Assembly: GCF_024721975.1 (NCBI RefSeq)
Contig: NZ_JANQBB010000004.1
Coordinates: 1 to 64,000, forward strand
Length of the DNA: 64,000 bases
Reading direction: 5' to 3'
Source of the DNA: Paenibacillus endoradicis
GTDB taxonomy: Bacteria; Bacillota; Bacilli; Paenibacillales; Paenibacillaceae
Part shown: positions 11,358 through 20,710 of the stretch, piece after piece
Position numbering within the stretch: the stretch's first letter is position 1
Layout: the number at the start of each line of letters is the position of its first letter
Translations under genes and position numbers: made by a program
The notes under the pieces: generated by a model
Seen by the model: the letters and a program-made list of their open reading frames with translations, nothing else
Databases searched by the model: none
What the model was told of the DNA's origin: nothing

Positions 11358-11492
11358 ATGGGTCCTACATTTAAACCGAATGTAAGCAAACGTGCTAAAG
11401 TACATGGTTTCCGTAAACGTATGAGCAGTAAAAATGGTCGTAAAGTTTTGGCAGCTCGTCGTCAAAGAGGAAGAAAAGTGCTAAGCGCATAA
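11358..11492 (+). CDS. rpmH: 50S ribosomal protein L34
   Basis: 44 aa, too short for most ORF thresholds. The protein is [20 protein letters not shown] followed by [20 protein letters not shown] and VLSA, the highly basic L34 pattern. It binds 23S rRNA in the large subunit. A strong AGGAGGTG lies 8 bp before the ATG. It is the first gene of the rightward replichore and is followed at once by a terminator; rnpA begins 104 bp later. The conserved order rpmH-rnpA-yidC supports the call. Confidence 0.97.
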   Translation: MGPTFKPNVSKRAKVHGFRKRMSSKNGRKVLAARRQRGRKVLSA

Positions 11493-11496
11493 TTCA

Positions 11497-11524
11497 AAAG
11501 ACCACACTGGGTGGTCTTTTTTTT
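11497..11524 (+). terminator. Terminator after rpmH
   Basis: AAAGACCAC pairs with GTGGTCTTT around a short ACTGG loop, followed by eight T residues. It probably sets the rpmH to rnpA transcript ratio. Confidence 0.93.
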
Positions 11525-11595
11525 ATGCTTTTGTATAATGAATGATGGAAATTTTGGCAATACTGATATGGAATTTATAGAAACGGTGGCGATGG

Positions 11596-11985
11596 ATGGT
11601 GCGCAGAAAGTTGCGTCTACGTAATCGTGAGGATTTCGGTCGCGTATATCGTGGAGGAAAATCATTTGCTAATGGTCAATTTGTTGTATATTGGTCACGG
11701 CAGCCAATTGCAGAACCATTTCGCTTAGGAATATCTGCAAGTAAGAAAATAGGTAATGCTGTTGTGCGTAATCGTATGAGACGCGTTATTAAGGAAATTG
11801 TTCGTCATATGGAGCAAGAAATTGCTCAAAATGTTGATTTTATTTTAATAGTAAGAAAGCCAGCCGTCAGCATGTCCTATACCGAGCTGGATCGGTCTAT
11901 CCACCATGTGCTGCGCAAAGGTGGTTTGCTAAAAAGTAGCAAGCCTCATTCCCCAAGACGTACTACGATTTCAAAGAAAAGTTAG
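11596..11985 (+). CDS. rnpA: Ribonuclease P protein component
   Basis: 129 aa. RnpA assists the RNase P RNA in maturing tRNA 5' ends. The signature RNRMRRVIKEIVR (RNR motif) and the FILIVRKPAVSMSYTEL segment are clear, as is the start KLRLRNREDFGRVYRGGKSFANGQFVVYW. The C-terminus has a basic, Ser-rich tail (HSPRRTTISKKS). GGTGG precedes the ATG; a GTG three bases later is possible. yidD, which often follows rnpA, is absent from the 135-bp gap before yidC. Confidence 0.95.
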   Translation: MVRRKLRLRNREDFGRVYRGGKSFANGQFVVYWSRQPIAEPFRLGISASKKIGNAVVRNRMRRVIKEIVRHMEQEIAQNVDFILIVRKPAVSMSYTELDRSIHHVLRKGGLLKSSKPHSPRRTTISKKS

Positions 11986-12066
11986 AGCTTTCTTCATTTG
12001 GACATAAACTTGCCCAATATTGCATTTCTATTGTAGTTAACTCGTATTTATTTGTGGAATTATTTA

Positions 12067-12075
12067 TGGTATAGT
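12067..12075 (+). promoter_or_regulatory. Candidate extended -10 promoter before yidC
   Basis: TGGTATAGT is an extended -10 (TGnTATAGT) about 45 bp before the yidC start. No good -35 is visible at the usual spacing. Confidence 0.4.
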
Positions 12076-12120
12076 CTAATTTGAGGTAACTGTACTAGCT
12101 CTCAGAGAGGAGATTTCATC

Positions 12121-12903
12121 TTGTTTCGTAACAATCGGAAATGGATTTTAGTTGTAGGTTTATTGCTTTCGATAAGCTTACTATCAGGTTGTATGCCTGA
12201 AGTTGACAATACGAAAACTACCGAGCATCTGTTAGAGGGTAATTTTTGGGAGAAAAATGTTGTTTATTACTTCGCATTAACCTTGGATGCTTTCGCAAAA
12301 TGGTTTGGCGGTAGTTATGTGCTTGCTATTTTGTTACTTACTATTATTGTTCGCACAATAATCTTACCATTAACATTAAAGCAATATCGTAGCTCAAAAG
12401 CAATGCAGGCTTTACAGCCACAATTAGCCGAGTTAAAAACGAAGTACAAAGATAATCCTCAAAAGCAACAAGAGGAAATGATGAAATTGTACCAAGTTAA
12501 CGGCGTTAACCCGCTTGCGGGATGTTTGCCGCTTATTGTACAGATGCCAATCTTTATTGCGTTGTATAATTCAATTTATTGGAATGCGAATCTTCGTACT
12601 ACTGACTTTTTTGGTCTTTCTTTGAATGAACCAAGCCCATGGTACTTCTTGCCGCTTCTAGCTGCAATTACAACATTTACACAAACGAAGATGATGCAAA
12701 AAACACAGCAACAGCAAATGCCGGGTATGTCTATTTTGCTAGCTGTTTTCCCAGTCATGATTTTTGTAATGTCATTGTCATTCCCGATGGCACTACCACT
12801 ATATTGGGTATTCAGTAACTGTTATACAATTGTTCAAAATTACTTCCTATATGTACTTCCAGCCCGCAAGGGGAAAGATAAGAAGGGGGCTCTTGGGAAA
12901 TGA
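12121..12903 (+). CDS. yidC: Membrane protein insertase YidC (SpoIIIJ type)
   Basis: 260 aa, the short Gram-positive form. YidC/OxaA inserts proteins into the cytoplasmic membrane with or without Sec. An N-terminal lipoprotein signal (LLLSISLLSGCMPE, lipobox LLSGC) is followed by about five membrane segments. The first is WFGGSYVLAILLLTIIVRTIILPLTLKQYRSSKAMQ, with the conserved Arg in the groove. The cytoplasmic loop is ELKTKYKDNPQKQQEEMMKLYQ, and GVNPLAGCLPLIVQMPIF is the most conserved block. The start is TTG, preceded by GAGAGGAG. It overlaps jag by 4 bp. Confidence 0.96.
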   Translation: MFRNNRKWILVVGLLLSISLLSGCMPEVDNTKTTEHLLEGNFWEKNVVYYFALTLDAFAKWFGGSYVLAILLLTIIVRTIILPLTLKQYRSSKAMQALQPQLAELKTKYKDNPQKQQEEMMKLYQVNGVNPLAGCLPLIVQMPIFIALYNSIYWNANLRTTDFFGLSLNEPSPWYFLPLLAAITTFTQTKMMQKTQQQQMPGMSILLAVFPVMIFVMSLSFPMALPLYWVFSNCYTIVQNYFLYVLPARKGKDKKGALGK

Positions 12904-13520
12904 CAAAAGTTCTTGCATCAGGTAAAACGATAGATGATGCGGTGAAAAACGGATTAGCGCAATTGCAAGTCACAGAAGATCGAGTGAAGGTTGTTATAGT
13001 TGAACAACCAGTAAAAGGTTTTTTAGGATTAATTGGTTCAAAGGAAGCTAAAGTCGAGCTTGAATTAATTCCAGATTCTAAAGAAGAAGCAGAAATCTTT
13101 ATTCGTGATGTTGCAAAGGCAATGGGACTTGATGTTCAATTGACTTGGCAAGAATCGAAAGATGGAATACAACTTTCTATTGCTTGTGATGGAGACATTG
13201 GTATGATAATCGGAAAACGTGGACAAACGTTGGACGCATTGCAATATCTGGTCACTATTGTAGCGAATCGTTATTCAGATAACCACATTAGAATCGTTTT
13301 GGATGCACAGAATTTTCGAGAAGGTCGTCGCAAGAGGCTAGAAAGTCTTTCAGATCGTCTTGCAGGTACCGTCATTCGTACGAGAAAAGAAATTGTGCTC
13401 GAACCAATGGTACCGCATGAACGAAAAATTATTCATTCACATCTTCAAAGTCATGCGAAAGTTAGAACTTTCAGCAAAGGTGACGAGCCGAATCGTCGCA
13501 TTGTCATTGCTTTGAAATGA
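12900..13520 (+). CDS. jag: RNA-binding protein Jag (KhpB/EloR)
   Basis: 206 aa. An N-terminal Jag domain (ASGKTIDDAVKNGLAQLQV, about 6-50) is followed by a KH domain (IGMIIGKRGQTLDALQYLV, near 100-118) and a C-terminal R3H domain (HERKIIHSHLQSHAKVRTFSKGDEPNRRIVIALK). In streptococci and lactobacilli KhpB works with KhpA in elongation and division control; here that is inferred. Its ATG overlaps the yidC stop by 4 bp, indicating translational coupling, and a terminator follows. Confidence 0.95.
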   Translation: MTKVLASGKTIDDAVKNGLAQLQVTEDRVKVVIVEQPVKGFLGLIGSKEAKVELELIPDSKEEAEIFIRDVAKAMGLDVQLTWQESKDGIQLSIACDGDIGMIIGKRGQTLDALQYLVTIVANRYSDNHIRIVLDAQNFREGRRKRLESLSDRLAGTVIRTRKEIVLEPMVPHERKIIHSHLQSHAKVRTFSKGDEPNRRIVIALK

Positions 13521-13559
13521 TCGGATAGTAGATATACAGGTAAGATAGAATAGAGGTGC

Positions 13560-13590
13560 AGCAATGACTCCAAGAGGTCATTGCTGTTTT
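13560..13590 (+). terminator. Terminator after jag
   Basis: AGCAATGAC (13560-13568) pairs with GTCATTGCT (13577-13585), followed by GTTTT. It separates yidC-jag from mnmE-mnmG-rsmG. Confidence 0.8.
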
Positions 13591-13612
13591 CCGTTTATGA
13601 GAGGTGCAACTA

Positions 13613-14995
13613 ATGATTGAACAAGATACAATCGCAGCAATTGCTACGGCAGTTGGAGAAGGCGGTATCGCTATTATCCGTGTTAGTGGTCCAAAAGCAA
13701 TTGCAGGCGTAAATCATATATTTTCATCGAAGGTACCATTAATTGATGCACAGTCACATACGATTCATTATGGGCATATTGTAGATCCCGTAACAGGCGA
13801 AAGGGAAGAGGAAGTGTTAATCTCGTTAATGAGAGGTCCTCGATCTTTTACAGCTGAAGATGTTGTAGAGATTAATGCACATGGTGGTGTTATTGCCGTA
13901 GCTCGAGTTATGGATTTATTACTGCAACAAGAGGATATTCGCATTGCTGAGCCAGGTGAATTTACAAAACGAGCGTTTCTTAATGGACGTATTGATCTGA
14001 TGCAGGCTGAAGCCGTTATTGATCTCATTCGTTCGAAGTCAGATCGTGCATTTGCTGTTGCCCGTAAGCAAGCGGATGGCGTACTTTCGAACAAGATTAA
14101 AGATTTGCGTCAAAATGTTATTGAATTACTGGCACATATTGAAGTTAATATAGATTATCCTGAGCATGATGTAGAAGCGATGACAAGTAGCTATATAAGA
14201 GAACAATGTGAAAAGACAATTACGGATATTGATAAATTATTAAAGACAGCTAGTGAAGGTAAAATACTTCGTGAAGGTATTCTAACCGCAATTGTCGGTA
14301 GACCAAACGTTGGAAAATCCTCACTTATGAATACATTGACCCAAGAAAATCGAGCAATTGTAACCGATATTCCTGGTACAACACGAGATGTAATTGAACA
14401 ATATGTTACGCTTAATGGAATTCCGTTACGCTTATTAGATACAGCTGGTATTCGTGAAACGAATGATGTCGTCGAAAAGATTGGGGTAGAGCGTTCCCGT
14501 GATGCTATCGTTGAGGCGGATCTTATTCTATTCATGCTCAATGGTAATGAACCATTACAGGAGGAAGACAAAGAATTACTGTCTTCACTAGCGGGTCGCT
14601 CTGTAATTGTGATCGTGAATAAGACGGATTTGGAGCAGCAATTACAATTGGATGAAGTTATGCCTTTCCTTAATAGCGGTTCTCTTGTTAAAATGTCTAT
14701 GATAAAGCAAGAGGGATTAGATCAACTTGAGGCTGCAATAAGTGGAATGTTCTTTGAAGGTAAGCTTGAAGCTAATGATCTTACGTATGTCAGCAATGTG
14801 CGACATATTTCCTTGTTGAAGAAATCAAAACAGTCGATGCAAGATGCGATTGAAGCAACATATATAGGTATACCGATTGACGTGATTCAAATAGATGCAA
14901 GATTGGCATGGGAAGCTTTAGGTGAAATTTTAGGTGATGAAGCCGGAGACTCCTTAATCGATCAAATTTTCTCCCAATTCTGTTTAGGTAAGTAA
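13613..14995 (+). CDS. mnmE: tRNA uridine-5-carboxymethylaminomethyl modification GTPase MnmE
   Basis: 460 aa from the preferred ATG at 13613, which has GAGAGGTG before it; an in-frame GTG at 13604 overlaps that ribosome site. MnmE works with MnmG to modify the wobble uridine (cmnm5U34) of several tRNAs. The N-terminal folate-binding domain ([22 protein letters not shown]) precedes a G domain with G1 GRPNVGKSS (near 228), G2/G3 TDIPGTTRD and DTAGIR, and NKTD. The last residues FCLGK form the catalytic CxGK motif. mnmG follows 13 bp later. Confidence 0.97.
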   Translation: MIEQDTIAAIATAVGEGGIAIIRVSGPKAIAGVNHIFSSKVPLIDAQSHTIHYGHIVDPVTGEREEEVLISLMRGPRSFTAEDVVEINAHGGVIAVARVMDLLLQQEDIRIAEPGEFTKRAFLNGRIDLMQAEAVIDLIRSKSDRAFAVARKQADGVLSNKIKDLRQNVIELLAHIEVNIDYPEHDVEAMTSSYIREQCEKTITDIDKLLKTASEGKILREGILTAIVGRPNVGKSSLMNTLTQENRAIVTDIPGTTRDVIEQYVTLNGIPLRLLDTAGIRETNDVVEKIGVERSRDAIVEADLILFMLNGNEPLQEEDKELLSSLAGRSVIVIVNKTDLEQQLQLDEVMPFLNSGSLVKMSMIKQEGLDQLEAAISGMFFEGKLEANDLTYVSNVRHISLLKKSKQSMQDAIEATYIGIPIDVIQIDARLAWEALGEILGDEAGDSLIDQIFSQFCLGK

Positions 14996-15008
14996 GGAGG
15001 TTGAATTA

Positions 15009-16898
15009 GTGGGTTATCAAGCGAAAGAATTTGATGTTATCGTTGTTGGTGCTGGTCACGCGGGATGTGAATCTGCACTAGCTTCAGCACGTATGGGGTG
15101 TGATACATTACTTTTAACGATTAATTTAGACATGGTAGCATTTATGCCATGTAATCCTTCAATAGGTGGTCCTGCTAAAGGGCATGTTGTTCGTGAAATT
15201 GATGCTCTTGGTGGTGAAATGGGCCGTAATATCGACAAAACGTTTATTCAAATGCGGATGTTGAACACAGGTAAAGGACCAGCAGTACATGCATTGCGTG
15301 CACAAGCTGATAAATTTCAGTATCAACATGAGATGAAGAAAACGATTGAAACAACGCCAAATCTTACATTGCGTCAAGGTATGGTGGATGATCTAATCAT
15401 TGAAGATGGTAAATGTGTTGGTGTTGTATCACAAACAGGTGCACATTATCGTGCAAAAGCAGTTGTAATTACAACCGGTACGTATTTGCGCGGAAAAATT
15501 ATTATGGGTGAGTTGATGTATGAAAGTGGACCTAACAATCAACAGCCTTCATTAAAGTTAGCAACATCTTTAAAAGAGAATGGACTTGATCTTGTTCGTT
15601 TCAAAACTGGTACACCACCACGTGTAAATGGTGAGACGATCGATTTCTCCAAAACGGAAATTCAACCAGGCGATGACGATCCGAAGTTTTTCTCTTATGA
15701 AACAAAGGAATCAAATATTGAGCAAATTCCATGTTGGTTGACATACACTTCGCCAGAAACACATCAAATTATTAATGATAATTTGCATCGTGCACCAATG
15801 TTCTCCGGAGCAATCGAAGGTACTGGGCCACGTTACTGTCCATCAATTGAAGATAAAATCGTACGTTTTGCGGACAAACCGAAACATCAAATTTTCCTTG
15901 AACCAGAAGGCCGTAATACACTTGAGTATTATGTTCAAGGCTTCTCTACAAGTATGCCGGAAGATGTCCAATTAGACATGCTTCGTTCTGTTCCAGGTCT
16001 TGAAAATGCTCAAATGATGCGTAATGGTTATGCGATTGAGTATGATTCGGTTGTACCAACACAATTATGGCCTTCATTGGAAACGAAGAAAATTGATGGT
16101 TTGTTTACTGCAGGTCAAATCAATGGTACATCTGGTTATGAGGAAGCAGCTGGGCAAGGTGTTATTGCAGGTATTAACGCTGCACGTAAAGTGCAGGGGA
16201 AAGAACCAGTTATTATAGACCGCTCACAAGGCTATATAGGTGTTATGATCGATGATCTTGTAACGAAGGGGACTAATGATCCTTATCGTCTGCTTACATC
16301 TCGTGCAGAATACCGCTTACTACTAAGACATGACAATGCTGATCTACGATTAACTCCACTAGGCTATGAAATTGGTCTAATTACGGAAGAGCGTTATGAA
16401 AGCTTCTTGCGTAAAAAAGAACTAGTAGAGCTAGAAATTGTTCGCTTAACAGAAACTCGTATTAAACCGAGTGATGTGAAGGATATTTTGGAAGAAGCGG
16501 GTTCAGCAGAATTAATTCAAGGCGGAAGTATTATTCTACTGCTTCGTCGTCCTGAAATAACTTATAAACATCTTGAAAAAGTATCACCTTCACCTTATGA
16601 GTTAACGGAGGAAATGAAGGAACAAGTTGAAATACAAATTAAATATGCTGGATATATTGATAAGCAACTTCACCAAGTTGAGCGTATGACGAAGATGGAG
16701 CGCAAACGTATCCCAGAAACTATAGATTATAGCGATATAAAAGGTCTTTCTAATGAATCAAAACAAAAGCTGGAACTTATTCGTCCACTATCGATTGGGC
16801 AAGCTACAAGAATTGGCGGCGTAACACCAGCAGATATTTCAGTGATGCTTATTTACTTGGAACATTATAACCGAGTGACAGCAGCGAAAGGATCATAA
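15009..16898 (+). CDS. mnmG: tRNA uridine-5-carboxymethylaminomethyl modification enzyme MnmG
   Basis: 629 aa. MnmG (GidA) is the FAD-dependent partner of MnmE in cmnm5U34 formation. The N-terminal dinucleotide-binding motif [13 protein letters not shown] (9-21), [11 protein letters not shown], and the second motif region [21 protein letters not shown] (near 370) are diagnostic. The C-terminal helical domain ends [15 protein letters not shown]. The start is GTG with AAGGAGG upstream. Its stop overlaps the rsmG start by one base. Confidence 0.98.
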   Translation: MGYQAKEFDVIVVGAGHAGCESALASARMGCDTLLLTINLDMVAFMPCNPSIGGPAKGHVVREIDALGGEMGRNIDKTFIQMRMLNTGKGPAVHALRAQADKFQYQHEMKKTIETTPNLTLRQGMVDDLIIEDGKCVGVVSQTGAHYRAKAVVITTGTYLRGKIIMGELMYESGPNNQQPSLKLATSLKENGLDLVRFKTGTPPRVNGETIDFSKTEIQPGDDDPKFFSYETKESNIEQIPCWLTYTSPETHQIINDNLHRAPMFSGAIEGTGPRYCPSIEDKIVRFADKPKHQIFLEPEGRNTLEYYVQGFSTSMPEDVQLDMLRSVPGLENAQMMRNGYAIEYDSVVPTQLWPSLETKKIDGLFTAGQINGTSGYEEAAGQGVIAGINAARKVQGKEPVIIDRSQGYIGVMIDDLVTKGTNDPYRLLTSRAEYRLLLRHDNADLRLTPLGYEIGLITEERYESFLRKKELVELEIVRLTETRIKPSDVKDILEEAGSAELIQGGSIILLLRRPEITYKHLEKVSPSPYELTEEMKEQVEIQIKYAGYIDKQLHQVERMTKMERKRIPETIDYSDIKGLSNESKQKLELIRPLSIGQATRIGGVTPADISVMLIYLEHYNRVTAAKGS

Positions 16899-17620
16899 TG
16901 GATCAGACGATACAATGGTTTACAGAACAATTACGATCGCATCAGATTGAATTGAGTGAACAACAACTCATTCAATTGGAACGATATTATGAATTGTTAG
17001 TAGAGTGGAACGAGAAAATGAATTTAACAGGCATTACGGAACGTGATGCAGTGTACGAAAAGCATTTCTATGATTCTATCTCTCTAGCTTTTTACGTAGA
17101 TATGAAAAGCAAACGGAATATTGCTGATATAGGATCAGGAGCAGGATTTCCAAGTATTCCCTTAAAAATTGTTTTTCCACATTTGCAAGTACTGATTGTA
17201 GATTCTTTGAATAAGAGAATTGGATTTTTGAAACATCTAGTAGACCAATTAGGACTTCAAGACGTTCAGTGCGTTCATGGTCGCGCTGAAGATGTAGCTC
17301 GCCTTCCACAGTATCGCGATGCCTTTGAATTAGTTACAGCAAGAGCTGTTGCTCGGTTAGCTGTACTTAATGAGTTCTGCTTACCTTTTGTCGCACCAGG
17401 AGGTGTTTTTGCTAGTATGAAGGGTGCAAGCCTTTCAGAGGAGCTTCAAGAGGCGAAATTCAGTTTGAAAGAATTAAAAGGTAAGTTTGTTCAAGAACAC
17501 GAGTTACAACTCCCTAATGAACGCTCAGAGCGTCATATCGTGTGTATCCAGAAGATTGGTCCAACTCCTAACAAGTATCCACGTAAAGCGGGTACGCCAA
17601 TGAAGGAGCCATTACTATAA
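16898..17620 (+). CDS. rsmG: 16S rRNA m7G527 methyltransferase RsmG
   Basis: 240 aa. RsmG (GidB) methylates N7 of G527 in 16S rRNA using S-adenosylmethionine; its loss gives low-level streptomycin resistance in other species. The SAM-binding motif is NIADIGSGAGFPSIPLKIVFP (near 71-90), followed by DSLNKRIGFLKHL and VTARAVARLAVLNEF. The ATG overlaps the mnmG stop by one base, so the two are coupled. A parS site begins four bases after the stop. Confidence 0.97.
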   Translation: MDQTIQWFTEQLRSHQIELSEQQLIQLERYYELLVEWNEKMNLTGITERDAVYEKHFYDSISLAFYVDMKSKRNIADIGSGAGFPSIPLKIVFPHLQVLIVDSLNKRIGFLKHLVDQLGLQDVQCVHGRAEDVARLPQYRDAFELVTARAVARLAVLNEFCLPFVAPGGVFASMKGASLSEELQEAKFSLKELKGKFVQEHELQLPNERSERHIVCIQKIGPTPNKYPRKAGTPMKEPLL

Positions 17621-17624
17621 TTAA

Positions 17625-17640
17625 TGTTTCACGTGAAACA
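17625..17640. promoter_or_regulatory. parS centromere site
   Basis: The 16-base perfect palindrome TGTTTCACGTGAAACA is identical to the B. subtilis parS consensus. ParB (19765-20604) nucleates here and spreads; SMC is loaded at such sites. It lies just after rsmG, upstream of noc and parAB, as expected near the origin. Confidence 0.97.
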
Positions 17641-17676
17641 CTAATTACCTATCCATCGTTATCGCTTACAGTGTAT

Positions 17677-17716
17677 AATAGCAACTAACAGCATCATAGT
17701 TAGTTGCTATTTTTTA
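17677..17716 (+). terminator. Terminator after rsmG
   Basis: AATAGCAACTAAC (17677-17689) pairs perfectly with GTTAGTTGCTATT (17699-17711), followed by a T run. It ends the mnmE-mnmG-rsmG transcript. Confidence 0.93.
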
Positions 17717-18080
17717 TTTAATAGAGAATTTGTAGAAATAGCAGGATTCTAGTTAAAGATAGTCGAATTAATCATTAATGATTATATTTGGTACGTGTTC
17801 GAAAAATAGGTTTTCAACAATGACATGATTGTATACAGATAGGACGCGGGAACAGATCGCAGAGGCACACTCTATGGAAGTTCAAATTGTTCCAGCTAAA
17901 TACATCATTCAGTGTGGGATATGTTACTTGTGAAACTTAGTGATCAAGGTTTTTTGAACAAGCTCTTACATTAAGATGCACTACATAGCTGTGTTTTAAT
18001 CTTGATATGTGCAGGTTATTGACCTATTAGTACCATCTATAGAAGCGCAAGATCACTATAGTGGTTTTCATCACATGATT
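17717..18080. other. Non-coding gap between rsmG terminator and noc
   Basis: About 360 bases with no supported gene. The part 17845-17930 is less AT-rich and has a short open stretch on the plus strand (REQIAEAHSMEVQIVPAK...) ending in a stop; it could be a gene remnant but is too short to name. The noc promoter is presumably in the last 100 bases; no convincing pair was picked out. Confidence 0.5.
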
Positions 18081-18097
18081 GGGTGGTTATAGTCAAT

Positions 18098-18922
18098 ATG
18101 AAAGATCAAATTTCGAAATTGTTTGGATTCAACGAGCAGAAATCTAACCATGAAGAAGTGAAATTAATTCCCATTACCGACATTGTAAGTAGTCCTTTTC
18201 AACCTAGGACTATTTTTGATGATGAGCGGATTGATGAGTTATGTCAAACCATTCGGACTCATGGTGTCATTCAACCGATTGTCGTACGAGTCAGAAATGA
18301 TAAATACGAAATTATCGCTGGAGAACGCAGATGGAGAGCGGTAACTAAGTTAGGGCATGATACGATTCCTGCAATTGTCCGAGAATTTAATGATTCTCAA
18401 ACTGCTTCTATTGCTCTGATTGAAAATTTACAACGAGAAAACTTAACTGCGGTTGAGGAAGCTGTAGCCTATCAACGATTAATTGAATTGCACACGTTAA
18501 CACAGGAAAGTTTGGCACAAAGATTAGGGAAAAGTCAGTCTACAATTGCAAATAAACTTCGCTTATTAGGCTTACCTGAAATAGTGAAACAATCTCTAAT
18601 GGAACGCCAAATTACAGAACGACATGCTAGAGCTTTACTTTCACTTGATAGTGAAGAACTACAGTTGAAAGTTCTTCAAGATATTATTAAAAATGAATTG
18701 AATGTTAAACAGACAGAGATGCGTATTGCATTTCTAAAGGAATTGACGAAGCCGAAGAAAGCGAAACGGATTTCGTTTACAAAAGATGTACGTCTTGCAT
18801 TGAATACGATTCGCCAATCGATTGAGATGGTATCGGGCTCTGGACTTGAAATTAAGACAAAAGAACAAGATCATGAAGATCATTATGAAATAGTCATTAA
18901 AATCCCTAAAAATTCCAAATAA
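18098..18922 (+). CDS. noc: Nucleoid occlusion protein Noc
   Basis: 274 aa from the preferred ATG at 18098; an in-frame GTG at 18083 overlaps the likely ribosome site GGGTGG. Noc is a ParB-family CTPase that binds NBS sites and membrane and blocks division over the nucleoid. The short amphipathic N-terminus ([13 protein letters not shown]) fits the Noc membrane anchor. Next come [21 protein letters not shown], the CTP-binding GERRWRA motif, and a helix-turn-helix region ([26 protein letters not shown]). It is paralogous to ParB encoded 0.8 kb downstream; position before parA marks it as Noc. Confidence 0.93.
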   Translation: MKDQISKLFGFNEQKSNHEEVKLIPITDIVSSPFQPRTIFDDERIDELCQTIRTHGVIQPIVVRVRNDKYEIIAGERRWRAVTKLGHDTIPAIVREFNDSQTASIALIENLQRENLTAVEEAVAYQRLIELHTLTQESLAQRLGKSQSTIANKLRLLGLPEIVKQSLMERQITERHARALLSLDSEELQLKVLQDIIKNELNVKQTEMRIAFLKELTKPKKAKRISFTKDVRLALNTIRQSIEMVSGSGLEIKTKEQDHEDHYEIVIKIPKNSK

Positions 18923-18937
18923 ATTTGAAATATACAA

Positions 18938-18984
18938 AAGGAATGCCACCACCTGTCAATGTAGGCGGCAATGCCATTTCTTCA
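18938..18984 (+). terminator. Weak hairpin between noc and parA
   Basis: GGAATGCCACC and GGCGGCAATGCC form an imperfect stem with a long loop, followed by ATTTCTTC. It may attenuate noc transcription; the T run is poor. Confidence 0.4.
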
Positions 18985-19010
18985 ATAGTTTCACACATGA
19001 GGTGAGGAAA

Positions 19011-19784
19011 ATGTCTAAAGTTATTGCGATAGCGAATCAAAAAGGTGGAGTTGGTAAAACGACGACTTCCGTCAATTTATCGGCTTGTCTTGCATCGCTA
19101 GGCAAGAAAGTATTACTTATTGATATCGATCCACAAGGAAATACAACAAGTGGTCTAGGTATTAATAAGGGCGACGTGGCTAATTGTATATATGATGTGT
19201 TAATTAATGAAGTGAACCCAAAAGAAATAATTATTTCAACGGCAGTTCCTGGTCTTGATATTATGCCGGCAACGATTCAACTTGCTGGCGCAGAGATTGA
19301 ACTAGTCCCTACCATATCTAGAGAACAAAGATTGAAAAAAGCAATTGCTTCAGTTAAAGATAAATATGATTATGTTATGATCGATTGTCCGCCTTCACTA
19401 GGCATTTTAACTATAAATTCACTAACCGCTGCTGATTCTGTGCTTATCCCTATTCAGTGTGAATATTATGCGCTTGAAGGTTTAAGTCAGTTGTTAAATA
19501 CAGTCCGTCTAGTGCAGAAACATTTAAATACATCGTTGCAAATTGAAGGTGTATTATTAACAATGTTAGATGCTCGAACAAATCTTGGTCTTCAGGTTAT
19601 CGAAGAAGTTAAAAAATATTTCCAACAAAAGGTTTATCAGACGATAATTCCAAGAAATGTGCGTTTAAGTGAAGCTCCGTCACATGGACAGGCGATTATT
19701 TCATATGATCCAAAGTCTAAAGGTGCTGAAGTTTATCTTGAACTGGCTAAGGAAGTGATATCTTATGAAAAAGTCACTAGGTAA
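19011..19784 (+). CDS. parA: Chromosome-partitioning ATPase ParA (Soj)
   Basis: 257 aa from the ATG at 19011, preceded by GAGGTGAGG; an in-frame GTG at 19002 falls within that site. ParA/Soj is a Walker-type ATPase that acts with ParB on origin segregation and regulates DnaA. The deviant Walker [15 protein letters not shown] (10-23), DIDPQGN, and Walker [10 protein letters not shown] are clear, as is the C-terminal [13 protein letters not shown]. It overlaps parB by 20 bp. Confidence 0.97.
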   Translation: MSKVIAIANQKGGVGKTTTSVNLSACLASLGKKVLLIDIDPQGNTTSGLGINKGDVANCIYDVLINEVNPKEIIISTAVPGLDIMPATIQLAGAEIELVPTISREQRLKKAIASVKDKYDYVMIDCPPSLGILTINSLTAADSVLIPIQCEYYALEGLSQLLNTVRLVQKHLNTSLQIEGVLLTMLDARTNLGLQVIEEVKKYFQQKVYQTIIPRNVRLSEAPSHGQAIISYDPKSKGAEVYLELAKEVISYEKVTR

Positions 19785-20604
19785 AGGGTTGGATGCATTA
19801 TTTCAACCTATTGAAAGTGAAGAAGTACTTCGTCTTAATCTTACCGATATAAGACCAAACCCATATCAGCCGCGAAAAACGTTTGATGATGAAACAATAA
19901 AAGAACTTGCTGAATCAATCAAAGAGCAGGGAGTTATACAACCAATTATTGTTCGTAGAGTATTGCGTGGCTTTGAAATTGTAGCAGGAGAACGCCGTTT
20001 TCGTGCGTCGCAGTTATGCGGCAATGACAAGATTCCAGCAGTCGTTCGTGATATGGATGATGCTAAAGTAATGGAAATTGCTTTAATTGAGAATTTGCAA
20101 CGCGAAGATCTGAATGCAATTGAAACTGCGGTAGCATATGAGGCGTTAATGGACAAATTCAGTTTAACGCAAGAAGAACTATCATTGAAAGTAGGTAAAT
20201 CTCGCTCGCATATCGCTAATTTTGTACGGTTGTTAGCGCTACCAGTGAGTATTAAAGATTATGTTTCACGTGGAACAATGTCAATGGGACATGCAAGAGC
20301 AATTGTAGGTGTAAAAGATCAAAACATTCAATTAGACTTAGCCGAACAAGTGGTGGAGAGTAATTGGAGCGTTCGTGAATTGGAAGATGCAATTGCAAAG
20401 ATGAATGAGAAAAAAACGATTCCTACTAAAAAGGAAAAAGTTAAAAAGAGGGATCCGTTTATTATTAGTATAGAATCACAATTGCGTGAAAAATATCAAA
20501 CGGGTGTAAAAATTAAGCAATCTAAAAACAGAGGTAAAATTGAGCTTGAATACTATAGCAAGCAAGATTTGGAACGGATTTTAGAACTGTTGCAACTACA
20601 ATAA
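19765..20604 (+). CDS. parB: Chromosome-partitioning protein ParB (Spo0J)
   Basis: 279 aa. ParB is a CTP-dependent DNA clamp that loads at parS, spreads and recruits SMC. The start [13 protein letters not shown] is typical. The N-terminal [21 protein letters not shown] and CTP-binding GERRFRAS motifs are followed by the HTH region [26 protein letters not shown] that reads parS. A C-terminal dimerisation domain follows. The ATG is inside the end of parA with GGAAGTGAT before it. The coding region itself holds a parS-like site (20262-20277). Confidence 0.97.
   Translation: MKKSLGKGLDALFQPIESEEVLRLNLTDIRPNPYQPRKTFDDETIKELAESIKEQGVIQPIIVRRVLRGFEIVAGERRFRASQLCGNDKIPAVVRDMDDAKVMEIALIENLQREDLNAIETAVAYEALMDKFSLTQEELSLKVGKSRSHIANFVRLLALPVSIKDYVSRGTMSMGHARAIVGVKDQNIQLDLAEQVVESNWSVRELEDAIAKMNEKKTIPTKKEKVKKRDPFIISIESQLREKYQTGVKIKQSKNRGKIELEYYSKQDLERILELLQLQ
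20262..20277. promoter_or_regulatory. parS site inside parB
   Basis: TGTTTCACGTGGAACA differs from the consensus parS palindrome by one base. In B. subtilis one of the main parS sites is likewise inside spo0J, so this is probably functional and could allow ParB to occlude its own gene. Confidence 0.9.
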
Positions 20605-20710
20605 TTTGTATTAAATATGGTTGTATAATATGGCATATCAAAGTTGTAATCTTTTGTATAAAGGATTAAACTTAGGTATGCCATTATTTTATTTGTTGGA
20701 GGGAAACGGA

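Noticed and set aside
13768..14571. 108-aa and 126-aa minus-strand ORFs inside mnmE
   Set aside because: Ser/Ile/Arg-rich translations are antisense shadows of mnmE codons and have no family features.
17845..17930. Short open stretch (REQIAEAHSMEVQIVPAK...) faintly like the conserved region of IS66 transposases
   Set aside because: Fewer than 30 codons, bounded by stops, with no inverted repeats or other transposase fragments nearby; too weak to call a pseudogene.
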